Positions 1-8,285 of a stretch of 64,000 nucleotides of DNA are shown here, piece after piece. Within the stretch, counting starts at the first letter, position 1, and every line of letters begins with the position of its first letter. Source of the stretch: Marinicella meishanensis (GTDB lineage: Bacteria; Pseudomonadota; Gammaproteobacteria; Xanthomonadales; Marinicellaceae). The notes below the pieces were generated by a model. That model did not search any database and was not told where the DNA came from. It saw only the letters and a program-made list of their open reading frames with translations. Position numbers and translations under genes: made by a program. The stretch is from positions 1 through 64,000 of the forward strand of contig NZ_JAIOUV010000003.1 in the NCBI RefSeq assembly GCF_019931145.1, in the 5' to 3' direction.

Positions 1-477
1 GGCCACCGAGCCTGTTAGGTGTGTCTGTTATGGTGATTGATTCTTAAGCCTTGATGTGGCTTCGACGGGCTCAGCCGGCTTGATTGGTGGGTACATCAAC
101 ATATTCAATAAATCTCAAGAACACCGAGCTTGTCGAGGTGTGTTTACTTCGCTGGTTGATTGTCCAGTCTTGATGTGGCTTCGACGGGCTCAGCCGGCTT
201 GATTGGTGGGCACATCAACATATTCAAAAAGTCTCAAGAACACCGAGCTTGTCGAGGTGTGTGTATTTGACTGATTGGTATTCAGCCTTGATGTGGCTTC
301 GAAGGGCTCAGCCAGCTTGATTGGTGGGTACACCATCACATTCAAAAAATCTCAAGCTCACCGAGCTTGACGGGGTGTGTATCCCATTGATTGATTATCT
401 ATCTATGCCGAGGCTTCGACAGGCTCAGCCAGCGTAATCGGTGGCCCATCATTAAATCCCACAGCTTGGTTGTGCAA
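1..477. repeat. Tandem ~118-bp repeat array with REP-like palindromes
   Basis: This stretch holds no convincing gene. The segment GGCTTCGACGGGCTCAGCC recurs at 58, 177, 295 and, degenerate, at 412, giving periods of 119, 118 and 117 bases. Each unit also carries a second palindrome, CACCGAGCTTGTCGAGGTG, about 65 bases downstream (near 121, 240 and 358). The second element is roughly the reverse complement of the first, so each unit is an inverted pair of REP-like sequences separated by a conserved spacer. A partial unit lies at 1-49, so the array probably continues left of the window. The last, 5'-only unit abuts the 3' end of ispA. It could act as transcript-end structure or a binding site for a REP-type transposase or nucleoid protein; that is inference. 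Confidence 0.85.
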
Positions 478-1350
478 TCAGTGTTTGCGGTGCAGGATGG
501 TATGTGCCAGATCGCGCAGTTCGTCGGTGTCTTGTGGCAGTTGATCCAGGGCATCGAAGGCCGCTTCGATCAACTCATTGGCCTTTTGTTGGGCTCCTGC
601 GGTGCCGAGCAGGCTGGGATAAGTGGATTTGTTATTTTTGGTGTCTGAGTGGGCGGGTTTACCGAGCGTGGCGGTGTCTTGGGTCACATCCAGCACATCA
701 TCCACCACTTGAAAGGCCAATCCCAGGTGTTCGGCAAAGCGCAGAAAATGTTGTTGTTGGTCCTGCGGTAAAGTCGGATGACCGAGCACCGGCATGGCCA
801 CACAAGCCCGCAGCAAGGCTCCGGTTTTGGCGTTGTGAATTTGCTGCAGTTGGCTCAAATCAACTGTCTGCTGCTCAGAAATCAAATCCAAACTTTGGCC
901 GCCGGCCATGCCGGCCAAACCACTGGCTTGGGCCAGTTCACGAACCCATTTGACCACCACAATGGGCTCCGCTGGCGCTGCGGCTAAGCTGGCAAAGGCC
1001 AGAGACTGCAAGGCATCACCGGCCAGGATGGCGGTGGCTTCATCAAATGCGATGTGATTGGTGGCTTGGCCACGACGCAAATCGTCGTTATCCATGGCCG
1101 GTAAGTCATCATGAATCAATGAATAGGCATGAATCATCTCCAAGGCCGCTGCCAAGTGATCGGCCACTGCCAGCTCCAATTGTAAACTGTTGGCTGTGGC
1201 ATAGACCAACAAAGGGCGCATGCGCTTGCCATCTGACAACAGGGAATAGGCCATGGCTTGTTTCAGCCTGGAATCATGCGGCTGACACCGATTCAGCTGC
1301 TCAGTAAGGAATTGATTGATGCGCTGTTGCAGGATTGCTTGGGAGATCAA
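478..1350 (-). CDS. ispA: Farnesyl/geranyl diphosphate synthase (polyprenyl synthetase)
   Basis: Cytoplasmic chain-elongating prenyltransferase that condenses isopentenyl diphosphate with allylic diphosphates, supplying farnesyl diphosphate for undecaprenyl-P and quinones. The 290-residue protein has the usual IspA length. It shows the first aspartate-rich motif DDLPAMD (residues 81-87, the DDxxxxD form of bacterial FPP synthases) followed by NDDLRRG, and the second motif DDVLD at 217-221. The start overlaps the end of xseB by 4 bases, as in the common xseB-ispA(-dxs) operon. No dxs follows; the gene ends against the tandem repeat array. Chain length (C15 versus C20) cannot be settled by eye, but similarity favours C15. 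Confidence 0.95.
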   Translation of the reverse strand: MISQAILQQRINQFLTEQLNRCQPHDSRLKQAMAYSLLSDGKRMRPLLVYATANSLQLELAVADHLAAALEMIHAYSLIHDDLPAMDNDDLRRGQATNHIAFDEATAILAGDALQSLAFASLAAAPAEPIVVVKWVRELAQASGLAGMAGGQSLDLISEQQTVDLSQLQQIHNAKTGALLRACVAMPVLGHPTLPQDQQQHFLRFAEHLGLAFQVVDDVLDVTQDTATLGKPAHSDTKNNKSTYPSLLGTAGAQQKANELIEAAFDALDQLPQDTDELRDLAHTILHRKH

Positions 1351-1541
1351 TTGTTCTGTTCCATCAATTGCTGGATTTTCTGTTCGGCTTCATCGATGAT
1401 TTTTTGGCATTTTCTGGTCAGTTGAATGCCTTGTTCGTACAACTTCAATGATTCCTCCAGCCCCACATCATCTTGCTCCATTTTTTCAATGATGGTGGAC
1501 AACTGTTCCAGATTTTTTTCAAAGGTTTGTGTTTGACTCAT
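1347..1541 (-). CDS. xseB: Exodeoxyribonuclease VII small subunit
   Basis: Small subunit of ExoVII, which degrades single-stranded DNA to oligonucleotides together with XseA. The 64-residue protein is typical in size and matches the family: FEKNLEQLSTIIEKMEQ, then LEESLKLYEQGIQLTRKCQ, then a glutamine-rich helical tail. It lies 9 bases after the tilS stop and overlaps ispA by 4. No Shine-Dalgarno is visible. Instead the sequence just upstream reads TAAAAT AAGCCC ATG on the minus strand, so a leaderless transcript from an internal promoter is possible in addition to operon read-through. The large subunit xseA is not in this window. Confidence 0.93.
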   Translation of the reverse strand: MSQTQTFEKNLEQLSTIIEKMEQDDVGLEESLKLYEQGIQLTRKCQKIIDEAEQKIQQLMEQNN

Positions 1542-1550
1542 GGGCTTATT

Positions 1551-2825
1551 TTACATAAGAAAGTGGGGGGATCGCCAATGATATTGTGCTTGATGTGCCG
1601 ACAACCAATCAACGAATCGTTGGCTGAGGAATTGATCACCACAGGCCATCAATTCACCGTTGATGTACAACATGGGCATGACCGATCGGATCCAAGGTGG
1701 TACAGCGTGTTCCTGGAACAGTTTTTTTAGTTTTTTGTGGTGTTTGTGACCCGGCAACAACAAGCGTTCTCCGCGTTGTTGGAAGCGAATGTCCACCTCG
1801 AGTTGAACTCCTTGTTCGGCTTGCAGCAACAAGCGGCCTTGTCCTGAAGGGACCGTCCATGCTGATCCGGCTTGCAAGGTGGGTTGCCATTGTGCAGCAG
1901 AATTGGTCTCGAGCGGTCGCAACGCATGGACTTGTTGTTGCCACAGGACCAATTGGTAATCGGGTCCAGCCAGCTCTGGTTTCGCGTCAGGGGCAGCCTG
2001 CAAACAGTCCTCACTGAATTGTCGCAATTGGCCATGTTGAGGGGCGGCTAATTGCATGCCATGCAACCAATGGTACAAGGCGCTGGCCAACAACGCCGGT
2101 TGTGTGAACGGGGCGATTGGCAGCGGGTTGTCGTTGCCCAACAGGGTGGTTAATAAATCCAGGCTGTGTTGCAAATTGAGCCGCGTTTGGGCCAAATTAT
2201 TCAGGCTGTCCGGATGGTAATCCAGCAAGGCGGGCAGCACCCGATGACGCAGGTGATTGCGGCTGTAGCGGTGGTCATCATTGCTTGGATCAGAGACCCA
2301 TTTGAGTTGCTGACTATGGGCGTAGCGGTTCAGTTGCTCTTGACTGGTGTTCAGTAAAGGTCGGTACACGGCGTAGTGGTCCATGCGGCTGACCGTTTGC
2401 ATCGCGGTGAGGCCGTACAGGCCGGTGCCACGCAACAAACGGAACAACACCGTTTCCAATTGATCGTTCAAGTGGTGGGCCGTTACCAGACAATCCTGGG
2501 CAGTCAGGATTTCAGCAAAGGCGGCGTATCTGGCGGTTCTGGCGGCGTTTTCGCTGTCGTTGGCAGCACTGACTGTGGCAGTGATCAAGGGGATCTCGAG
2601 CGCCTCGCAAATCTGGGCACAATGATGGGCCCATTGATCGGCCTCGGGGTGCAGCTGGTGATTGATGTGGATGGCAGACAGTTTGCCTTGCAGTGCGTGC
2701 TGTTGCGTCAGGTGATGCAGCAGGACCGTGGAGTCCAGGCCGCCACTGAAGGCCAGGTAATAGTGATTTGCAGCAGGAAGACTGGTCTCGTCAATCAGCG
2801 GCTTAGGCTTCGCTGAAGGCACCAT
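1551..2825 (-). CDS. tilS: tRNA(Ile)-lysidine synthetase
   Basis: Converts C34 of the tRNA-Ile(CAU) anticodon to lysidine with ATP and lysine, changing both charging and decoding from Met to Ile; it is essential in most bacteria. The 424-residue protein has the PP-loop motif SGGLDS at 27-32 in an N-type ATP pyrophosphatase domain, the HHLNDQLET segment, and the C-terminal substrate-binding domain with [21 protein letters not shown]-like basic residues. The ATG start lies inside the 3' end of accA (23-base overlap), so translation is probably coupled. The accA-tilS order is common in gammaproteobacteria. Confidence 0.95.
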   Translation of the reverse strand: MVPSAKPKPLIDETSLPAANHYYLAFSGGLDSTVLLHHLTQQHALQGKLSAIHINHQLHPEADQWAHHCAQICEALEIPLITATVSAANDSENAARTARYAAFAEILTAQDCLVTAHHLNDQLETVLFRLLRGTGLYGLTAMQTVSRMDHYAVYRPLLNTSQEQLNRYAHSQQLKWVSDPSNDDHRYSRNHLRHRVLPALLDYHPDSLNNLAQTRLNLQHSLDLLTTLLGNDNPLPIAPFTQPALLASALYHWLHGMQLAAPQHGQLRQFSEDCLQAAPDAKPELAGPDYQLVLWQQQVHALRPLETNSAAQWQPTLQAGSAWTVPSGQGRLLLQAEQGVQLEVDIRFQQRGERLLLPGHKHHKKLKKLFQEHAVPPWIRSVMPMLYINGELMACGDQFLSQRFVDWLSAHQAQYHWRSPHFLM

Positions 2826-3762
2826 AAGACATCAATTTTTGGTATCGCTGCTTGAGCAGCTCTGCATCATCCAACTGTTGTAACCGCTGCAACTCCTGAC
2901 TGATCACAGCTTTTAGTTGGCTGGCCACAAACTCGGTGTCGCGGTAAGCGCTGCCCAGGGGCTCTTGGATGACTTGATCAATCAGGCCCTGTTGCTTGAG
3001 TTTTTCTGAGGTGATGCTCAAGGCTTCAGCCGCATCCTGTGCCTTGTCGGCACTGCGCCACAAGATCGAAGCACAGCCTTCGGGAGAGATCACCGAATAG
3101 GTGCTGTATTGCAACATCAGAATCACATCGCCCACACCAATGGCCAAGGCGCCACCAGAGCCGCCTTCACCAATCACAGTACAAATGATCGGCACTTTCA
3201 GGTGCGACATGACTTCCAGATTTTTGGCAATGGCCTCGGATTGCCCCCGTTCTTCGGCACCGATTCCCGGGTAAGCCCCTGGGGTGTCGATGAAGGTCAC
3301 GATGGGCATGTTGAATTGCTCGGCCAAACGCATCAGGCGCAAGGCCTTGCGGTAACCCTCGGGTCGCGGCATGCCAAAGTTGCGTTTGATTTTGGACTTG
3401 GTGTTGCGGCCTTTCTGATGGCCAATGACCATCACCGATTGGCCGTCGAGTTTGGCCGGTCCACCCACAATCGCGGCATCGTCGGCGAAGGCCCGGTCAC
3501 CATGCAGTTCTTGAAAATCCGTGAACATCATGTCCACATAATCCAGGGTGTAAGGCCGTTTGGGGTGCCTGGCCAATTGAGAGATTTGCCAGTCAGACAA
3601 ATTGGAGAAAATGCTCTCGGTTTTGGACTTCAACTTGCTTTTTAACCGTTGAATTTCTTCATCAATGTTCATTGCATTGTCGTCGCTGACATTTTGCAAT
3701 TCATTGATCTTGGCTTCCAGCTCAGCCAGTGGTTGTTCAAAGTCCAAATAGTCTGTATTCAT
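2803..3762 (-). CDS. accA: Acetyl-CoA carboxylase carboxyltransferase subunit alpha
   Basis: Alpha subunit of the AccAD carboxyltransferase that moves carboxyl from biotin carrier protein to acetyl-CoA, the first committed step of fatty-acid synthesis. I chose the ATG at 3762 ([19 protein letters not shown]), which matches the family N-terminus; a TTG three codons upstream (3771) is the only alternative. The 319-residue protein carries [11 protein letters not shown], the acyl-CoA-binding segment IDTPGAYPG and the glycine-rich oxyanion region [12 protein letters not shown]. It is first in accA-tilS-xseB-ispA. A -10-like TAAAAT lies about 30 bases upstream near 3795. Confidence 0.96.
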   Translation of the reverse strand: MNTDYLDFEQPLAELEAKINELQNVSDDNAMNIDEEIQRLKSKLKSKTESIFSNLSDWQISQLARHPKRPYTLDYVDMMFTDFQELHGDRAFADDAAIVGGPAKLDGQSVMVIGHQKGRNTKSKIKRNFGMPRPEGYRKALRLMRLAEQFNMPIVTFIDTPGAYPGIGAEERGQSEAIAKNLEVMSHLKVPIICTVIGEGGSGGALAIGVGDVILMLQYSTYSVISPEGCASILWRSADKAQDAAEALSITSEKLKQQGLIDQVIQEPLGSAYRDTEFVASQLKAVISQELQRLQQLDDAELLKQRYQKLMSYGAFSEA

Positions 3763-3872
3763 ACCAGGCAAAGATTGCTCAAAGAAGGGCTTATTTTACG
3801 TGTTCGCTGAACAATGTGCCAACTGTAATGGCTGATTAAATGGTAAGATGCCAGATTTACTTTTGCACAACG

Positions 3873-4892
3873 ATGTCTGAATTCATCGAAAAATTACCCA
3901 AAGTTGAATTACACATGCACATCGAAGGCGCCATGATGCCTGATTTGATGCTGCAATTGGCCGAGAAAAACCACATCAAGCTGCCTTACCAAACACTGGA
4001 AGAGGTGGAGGCGGCTTATCAGTTCAAAGATTTGACCGCATTCATCAATTTGTATCTGCAAGGCACCGAAGTGATCCAAAGTGCTGAAGATTTTTATGTG
4101 TTGACCCAATCCTACTTGGACCGGTGTGCGGCACAAAACATCCGGCATGCCGAGGTGTTTTGTGACATCCGCACCTATGTGGAGCGCGGCTTACCGCCGG
4201 AAATGGTGCTGGATGGCATCGAAGCCGGGTTTGCCGAGGCGCGTGACAGGCACGGCATTTCTGGGGGCATGCTGGGCACTTTCATCCGCCATCTGGGGGT
4301 GGACAAAGCCGCCGAAGATTGGCACTTTTATCAGCAGCATGCCGAGCGGTTGTTGGGCATCGGTCTGGCGGCCATTGAGGTGGGTTATCCTGCCAGCCAA
4401 TTCAAAGCCATTTTTGATCAGGTGCACGCCGCTGGCTTGCCAGTGGTGGCCCATGCCGGCGAAGAAGGGCCGGCTACATACATTTGGTCGGCGATCCACG
4501 ATGCCGGCGTCAGTCGCATCGACCACGGCATTCGGGCTTTGGATGACCCCAAATTGGTGCAGTTTCTACAACAAACCCAAATCCCCTTGACCGTATGTCC
4601 CTGTTCCAATGTCAGCTTGCATGTGTTCGAACACATGAACCAACACGTGATCAAACAGATGTTGGACTTGGGCCTCAATGTGACCATCAATTCCGATGAT
4701 CCGGCCCATTTCGGTGCGTTCCTGCAGGAAAATATGGTGGCGGTCCAACGCCATTGTGGCATCACCGATGACGACCTCATTCGCATGACCTACAACGCCA
4801 TCGATGCCAGTTTTGCTGACCAGCCCAGAAAAACAGAATTGTCTGATGAATTAGACCAATACCTGGAACAAGTGCTGGCACCCGTCGGTTAA
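3873..4892 (+). CDS. Adenine deaminase, ADA-like (Aah1) type
   Basis: Zinc-dependent aminohydrolase predicted to convert adenine to hypoxanthine in purine salvage. The 339-residue protein starts MSEFIEKLPKVELHMHIEG; an in-frame ATG at 3840 adds eleven unlike residues. Metal and catalytic residues are visible: H14/H16 (HMH), H194 and E197 (HAGEEG), and D275/D276 (SDDPAHFG). Several stretches fit adenine rather than adenosine deaminases of this superfamily: FINLYLQGTEVI, RHAEVFCD, HAGEEGPATYIW, RIDHGIR and LTVCPCSNV. Adenosine deaminase (Add) is the alternative name an automatic pipeline may give. It stands alone on the plus strand, divergent from accA. Confidence 0.88.
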   Translation: MSEFIEKLPKVELHMHIEGAMMPDLMLQLAEKNHIKLPYQTLEEVEAAYQFKDLTAFINLYLQGTEVIQSAEDFYVLTQSYLDRCAAQNIRHAEVFCDIRTYVERGLPPEMVLDGIEAGFAEARDRHGISGGMLGTFIRHLGVDKAAEDWHFYQQHAERLLGIGLAAIEVGYPASQFKAIFDQVHAAGLPVVAHAGEEGPATYIWSAIHDAGVSRIDHGIRALDDPKLVQFLQQTQIPLTVCPCSNVSLHVFEHMNQHVIKQMLDLGLNVTINSDDPAHFGAFLQENMVAVQRHCGITDDDLIRMTYNAIDASFADQPRKTELSDELDQYLEQVLAPVG

Positions 4893-4919
4893 CAACAATC
4901 ACTGAGTAAGAGTCCAGCC

Positions 4920-6017
4920 ATGACCTCAGCCATGATCCAGTTCCAAGTCCTGAAAAATGACCTGAACCAAAGCCGTTTGCTGAAATCCTCAGAAACCATT
5001 GAATTGGCGCCTGGCCAAGTTGAAATGCAGATCGAGTCATTCGGATTCTCGGCCAACAACATCACCTATTGGGCGCTGGGAGATCAGTTCAAGTACTGGC
5101 AGTTTTTTCCGGCGTCAGACAATGCCAATGATCGCTGGGGCCTGATTCCGGTGTGGGGCTATGCCACTGTGCAGACTTCGGCACACCGTGATTTACCGGT
5201 TGGTGAGCGCCTGTTTGGCTATTGGCCACCAGCCAGTCGCTGGGTGTTGCAGCCAACCCAAATCAACCGCCATGGTTTGCTTGATGGCAGTGCCCATCGC
5301 CAGTCCTTACCAGCTGGCTACAACCGCTACCAACGGGTGCCGAAACAAGAGCCGGCCAATCAGCAGCAAGAGGCTTTGCACATGTTGCTGTTTCCACTGC
5401 ACATCACCTCGTTTTGTTTGGCCGAAGCCCTGACCGGGCAGGACTGGTTTGGGGTCCAACAAATCATTTTGACCAGTGCTTCCAGCAAAACCGCGTTGGG
5501 TCTGGCCCAGGCTTTGGCCACCCAAGATCAAGCCCCGGCTGTGGTGGGTTTGACCTCGGCGGCCAACCAAGCCTTTGTGGCTTCATTGGGGTGTTATGCC
5601 CAGGTCCTGAGCTATGAAGAGCTGGCGCAAATTGAAGCCGATAAAACGGCGGTGATTGTCGATTTTTCTGGCAACGGTGCGGTGTTGAATGAATTGCATG
5701 CGCGGCTTGGAAAGCACATGATTAACACCTGGCATGTGGGTTTGACCCATTGGTCGCAGAATGACATGGGCCAGGCCTATATCCGCGACCGCAGCGAAGT
5801 GTTTTTTGCCCCTGCCTACATCCAACAATGCATCGAAACTTGGGGCCCAGAAGTCTTCAACCAACGTTCAGGGACATTCCTGCGTGAGGCCGCGGAGGCC
5901 ACCAGCCGGTGGCTTGAAGTGATCGCAGTGGATGGCTTGGCGGGCTTGACCGAGCCATTCAAAGCGGTGGCCAATGGACAACTGCCAGCCGCCCAAGGCT
6001 TGGTGGTTCATTTGTAA
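4920..6017 (+). CDS. DUF2855 family protein (MDR-like fold)
   Basis: Conserved protein of unknown function. The 365 residues match the DUF2855 family: an N-terminal GroES-like segment with ESFGFSANNITYWALGD and WGLIPVWGYATV, a middle HMLLFPLHITSF segment, and a Rossmann-like region beginning IILTSASSKTALGLA. The fold resembles medium-chain dehydrogenases/reductases, but zinc ligands are not evident and no substrate can be named. It follows the adenine deaminase by 27 bases and may be co-transcribed. A second in-frame ATG at 4932 is possible. Confidence 0.8.
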   Translation: MTSAMIQFQVLKNDLNQSRLLKSSETIELAPGQVEMQIESFGFSANNITYWALGDQFKYWQFFPASDNANDRWGLIPVWGYATVQTSAHRDLPVGERLFGYWPPASRWVLQPTQINRHGLLDGSAHRQSLPAGYNRYQRVPKQEPANQQQEALHMLLFPLHITSFCLAEALTGQDWFGVQQIILTSASSKTALGLAQALATQDQAPAVVGLTSAANQAFVASLGCYAQVLSYEELAQIEADKTAVIVDFSGNGAVLNELHARLGKHMINTWHVGLTHWSQNDMGQAYIRDRSEVFFAPAYIQQCIETWGPEVFNQRSGTFLREAAEATSRWLEVIAVDGLAGLTEPFKAVANGQLPAAQGLVVHL

Positions 6018-6022
6018 CACTC

Positions 6023-6062
6023 AAAAAAAGGCCGCGGACAACAACGGGGTTTGTTGCCGCGG
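6023..6062 (-). terminator. Intrinsic terminator on minus strand
   Basis: Read on the minus strand, the arms CCGCGGCAACAA and TTGTTGTCCGCGG pair with one bulge around a short C-rich loop and are followed by seven T. It ends the transcript of the small lipoprotein gene at 6110-6343 and also lies just past the stop of the DUF2855 gene. Confidence 0.8.
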
Positions 6063-6109
6063 TTAAGCTTGGGGAAAAAGTGAATGCAGGCAGTGAGCAG
6101 TCAGTGCAT

Positions 6110-6343
6110 TCAGATGCAATGCCAGTGCTGGCGGTGTTTTTTACACACGCGGTTTTTGGCCGGTTTCACCCGCACAATGGTGTAGTTTTTGCGGCGGTGG
6201 TCGTTGTCCACCAAAATCACCTTGGTTTGGTGGGGCTTTTTCACCACCACAACACGGTCAGTATTGTGGTCTGCTTTGTGCGCATGGCAACCGGTGGTGA
6301 AGGTCAAGGCCGCCAGGCCAGTCAGTAAAATCATCGTTTTCAT
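6110..6343 (-). CDS. Small histidine-rich basic lipoprotein, unknown
   Basis: Unrecognised 77-residue protein. It starts MKTMILLTGLAALTFTTGC, a lipoprotein signal with a TTGC lipobox, so the mature protein would begin at Cys19 and be only about 59 residues. The mature part is very basic and rich in histidine (CHAHKADH, KKPHQTK, KKHRQHWHC) with two further cysteines near the C-terminus. A good Shine-Dalgarno (AGGAGCC) precedes the ATG. Metal binding or interaction with the envelope surface is possible, but that is inference from composition alone. Confidence 0.7.
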   Translation of the reverse strand: MKTMILLTGLAALTFTTGCHAHKADHNTDRVVVVKKPHQTKVILVDNDHRRKNYTIVRVKPAKNRVCKKHRQHWHCI

Positions 6344-6495
6344 GTGAGGCTCCTGTAGTTTTTATGGTTGTTGTCGTATTTGTCGTTGTTATCAGTTACA
6401 ACGCGCCACTGAGCATGGGGTTGACAGCGCAATGAAAATGGCTGCAACCAATGACTCACCGGACAGTCCAATCCACATCAAACAAGGAGAATGTG

Positions 6496-7269
6496 ATGAG
6501 AAAACTCATGACCATGGTGCTGTTGTTGCTCAGCCATTGGGCGCAAGCCATCACCTGGCGCCCGGGAGCCGTGCCTGATCCATTGCTGGCTGGTGCCGAA
6601 TGTCAGGTCAATAAACCGGCCAGTTATGGCGGTTATATTTATCGTTACCCCTCACGCTTTGATTTTGTCTTTTGGCCTTACACCGATCCCAACAACATTT
6701 GGTACTGTGAGCAATCCGGGTACATGGGCTTCATGCCTGCCTTTGAGGAAGTTGGCGCGGCAGAAAAGCCCCAGATCATCCAATACATCAAAGACAACAC
6801 ATTCAATCCCGATGATTTGTTGTCGAAAATTCAGTACCTGGAAGGCCTGTATGCGGTGCGGGATTTGAACGATGAATTCCGCAACAAGCTGCTGCGGGTT
6901 TTTGCCCGTTACCACCAAGAGGCGGGTTTATATGAGCAAGCCGATGCCTACCGGCAGCAGGCGTTGGCACAAATTGATAGCGAGCTGGTAGCCGGTGTGC
7001 GACCTGAGCTGATGGTGGTGTATTTGTATCTGGGGGCCAATTACCACCGGCAATTTGGTCACCACTCCAAAAGCGATGAATACCTGTTGCGCTTGCACGA
7101 AGGCTTGCAGTCGATCGAGGAAGAATCGTTGCAAGATTTGAAAGCATATTTACTGGATTTGGCCCCTTTGAGTCAATTGATCACACCGGGTGGTGCGCTG
7201 GAACCCAATCATGAGCTGATCGAGCAGTTTGAACAACAACGGCGGGCCGCCGCTGCATCAACAGAATAA
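6496..7269 (+). CDS. Secreted hypothetical protein with helical repeats
   Basis: Unrecognised 257-residue protein. The start MRKLMTMVLLLLSHWAQA is a signal peptide ending at AQA and is preceded by AAGGAG; in-frame ATGs upstream lack this. The mature protein has an aromatic and proline-rich N-terminal region (WRPGAVPDPLLAGAEC, FVFWPYTDPNNIWYC) with two cysteines that may pair. A helical C-terminal half follows, with TPR-like spacing (RYHQEAGLYEQADAYRQQALAQ, YHRQFGHHSKSDEYLLRL). Its last 12 bases overlap the convergent lipid kinase gene. A periplasmic location is likely. Confidence 0.72.
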   Translation: MRKLMTMVLLLLSHWAQAITWRPGAVPDPLLAGAECQVNKPASYGGYIYRYPSRFDFVFWPYTDPNNIWYCEQSGYMGFMPAFEEVGAAEKPQIIQYIKDNTFNPDDLLSKIQYLEGLYAVRDLNDEFRNKLLRVFARYHQEAGLYEQADAYRQQALAQIDSELVAGVRPELMVVYLYLGANYHRQFGHHSKSDEYLLRLHEGLQSIEEESLQDLKAYLLDLAPLSQLITPGGALEPNHELIEQFEQQRRAAAASTE

Positions 7270-8169
7270 TCGCAAAGCCCCAGGCAGACAATCGATGGAC
7301 ACTGGGGTGTGGCCTATGAATTCGCCGTCGGGCATCAATGGCATGGGCTGTTCGGTGTGGATGGTGATGCGTTTGACCTGATGGGTTTCGACTTCCCGGT
7401 AATTAACATGCTTGCCGGAGTAAATGGTGGGGAACAAGCGCAGGATCTTGAAGCGGGAAATTTTTTTCAAGATGATCACATCCAATAAGCCATCGTCAAT
7501 CTGGGCTGCTGGTGCGATCAAGAATGAGGTGCCGGTGTAGCGGCTGTTGGCCACCTCGACAAACACCACATCATCATCCAGCTCAAGCGTTTGGTTGTGG
7601 GCATCAAGCAGGGTCAGTTTGACCCGGTGTTTTTTCAGTTTGGCCGTTTCCCATAAAGTCGCCAGGGTGTAAGCCGATTGTCCCAGTTTTTTGATTTTCA
7701 GGGTGTTGCGTCCGGCATCGACCACAAAGCCCATGCCGATGATGTTGAGGAAATGGTATTGTTGGTCAGCCATGTGGGCATGGCCGACATCGATGGCTTG
7801 GGTCCGTTGCTGGCGGATCAGATCAATCCCCGGTTGCCAGTCGGTGGGTTGCAGCCCCAGCTCCCGTGAGAAGGCATTGCCGGTGCCGACTGGGATCACG
7901 CCCAATGGCGGGCGCTCATGTCCCGGGTGGGCCATCATGCCATTGACCACCTCAAACAGGGTACCGTCGCCACCGGCCGCAATGATCCCCGAAAATGGGG
8001 TCAAATCGGCCTGTGTCACCAGCTCCTGGGCATGACCGGCATGGTCGGTGTGTATGATCTTCACCGCCACCCCATGTGCAGCCAAATGCGACTCAATCAA
8101 GGGCAAAAACTGTTGCGCCCGACCGCTGCCAGCTTGGGGGTTAAATATGATCAGTAAGGGTGCGTTCAC
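7258..8169 (-). CDS. Lipid kinase of the diacylglycerol kinase family (YegS-like)
   Basis: Predicted ATP-dependent lipid kinase (DAGK catalytic domain). The 303-residue protein has NPQAGSG at 10-16, the nucleotide-binding GGDGT at 66-70, PVGTGNAFSRELG and the C-terminal beta-sandwich with LIAPAAQIDDGLLDVIILKK. Members phosphorylate diacylglycerol, phosphatidylglycerol or sphingosine-like lipids; the substrate here cannot be told. It is convergent with, and overlaps by 12 bases, the upstream secreted-protein gene, and divergent from rapA. Confidence 0.88.
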   Translation of the reverse strand: MNAPLLIIFNPQAGSGRAQQFLPLIESHLAAHGVAVKIIHTDHAGHAQELVTQADLTPFSGIIAAGGDGTLFEVVNGMMAHPGHERPPLGVIPVGTGNAFSRELGLQPTDWQPGIDLIRQQRTQAIDVGHAHMADQQYHFLNIIGMGFVVDAGRNTLKIKKLGQSAYTLATLWETAKLKKHRVKLTLLDAHNQTLELDDDVVFVEVANSRYTGTSFLIAPAAQIDDGLLDVIILKKISRFKILRLFPTIYSGKHVNYREVETHQVKRITIHTEQPMPLMPDGEFIGHTPVSIDCLPGALRLFC

Positions 8170-8285
8170 AGTGGTCGTTGGATGGCTGCGACATGGGCAG
8201 GGGTGTCATCGGGAAACTGTCAGGAAAGTCCACCAGTATAGTGAAAATTCGTTAAAATAGCCAACCTTTGGCAACCGCGAATTTC

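Noticed and set aside
1-477. Possible CRISPR array
   Set aside because: The units are ~118 bases with the whole unit conserved; there are no short repeats with unique spacers and no cas genes.
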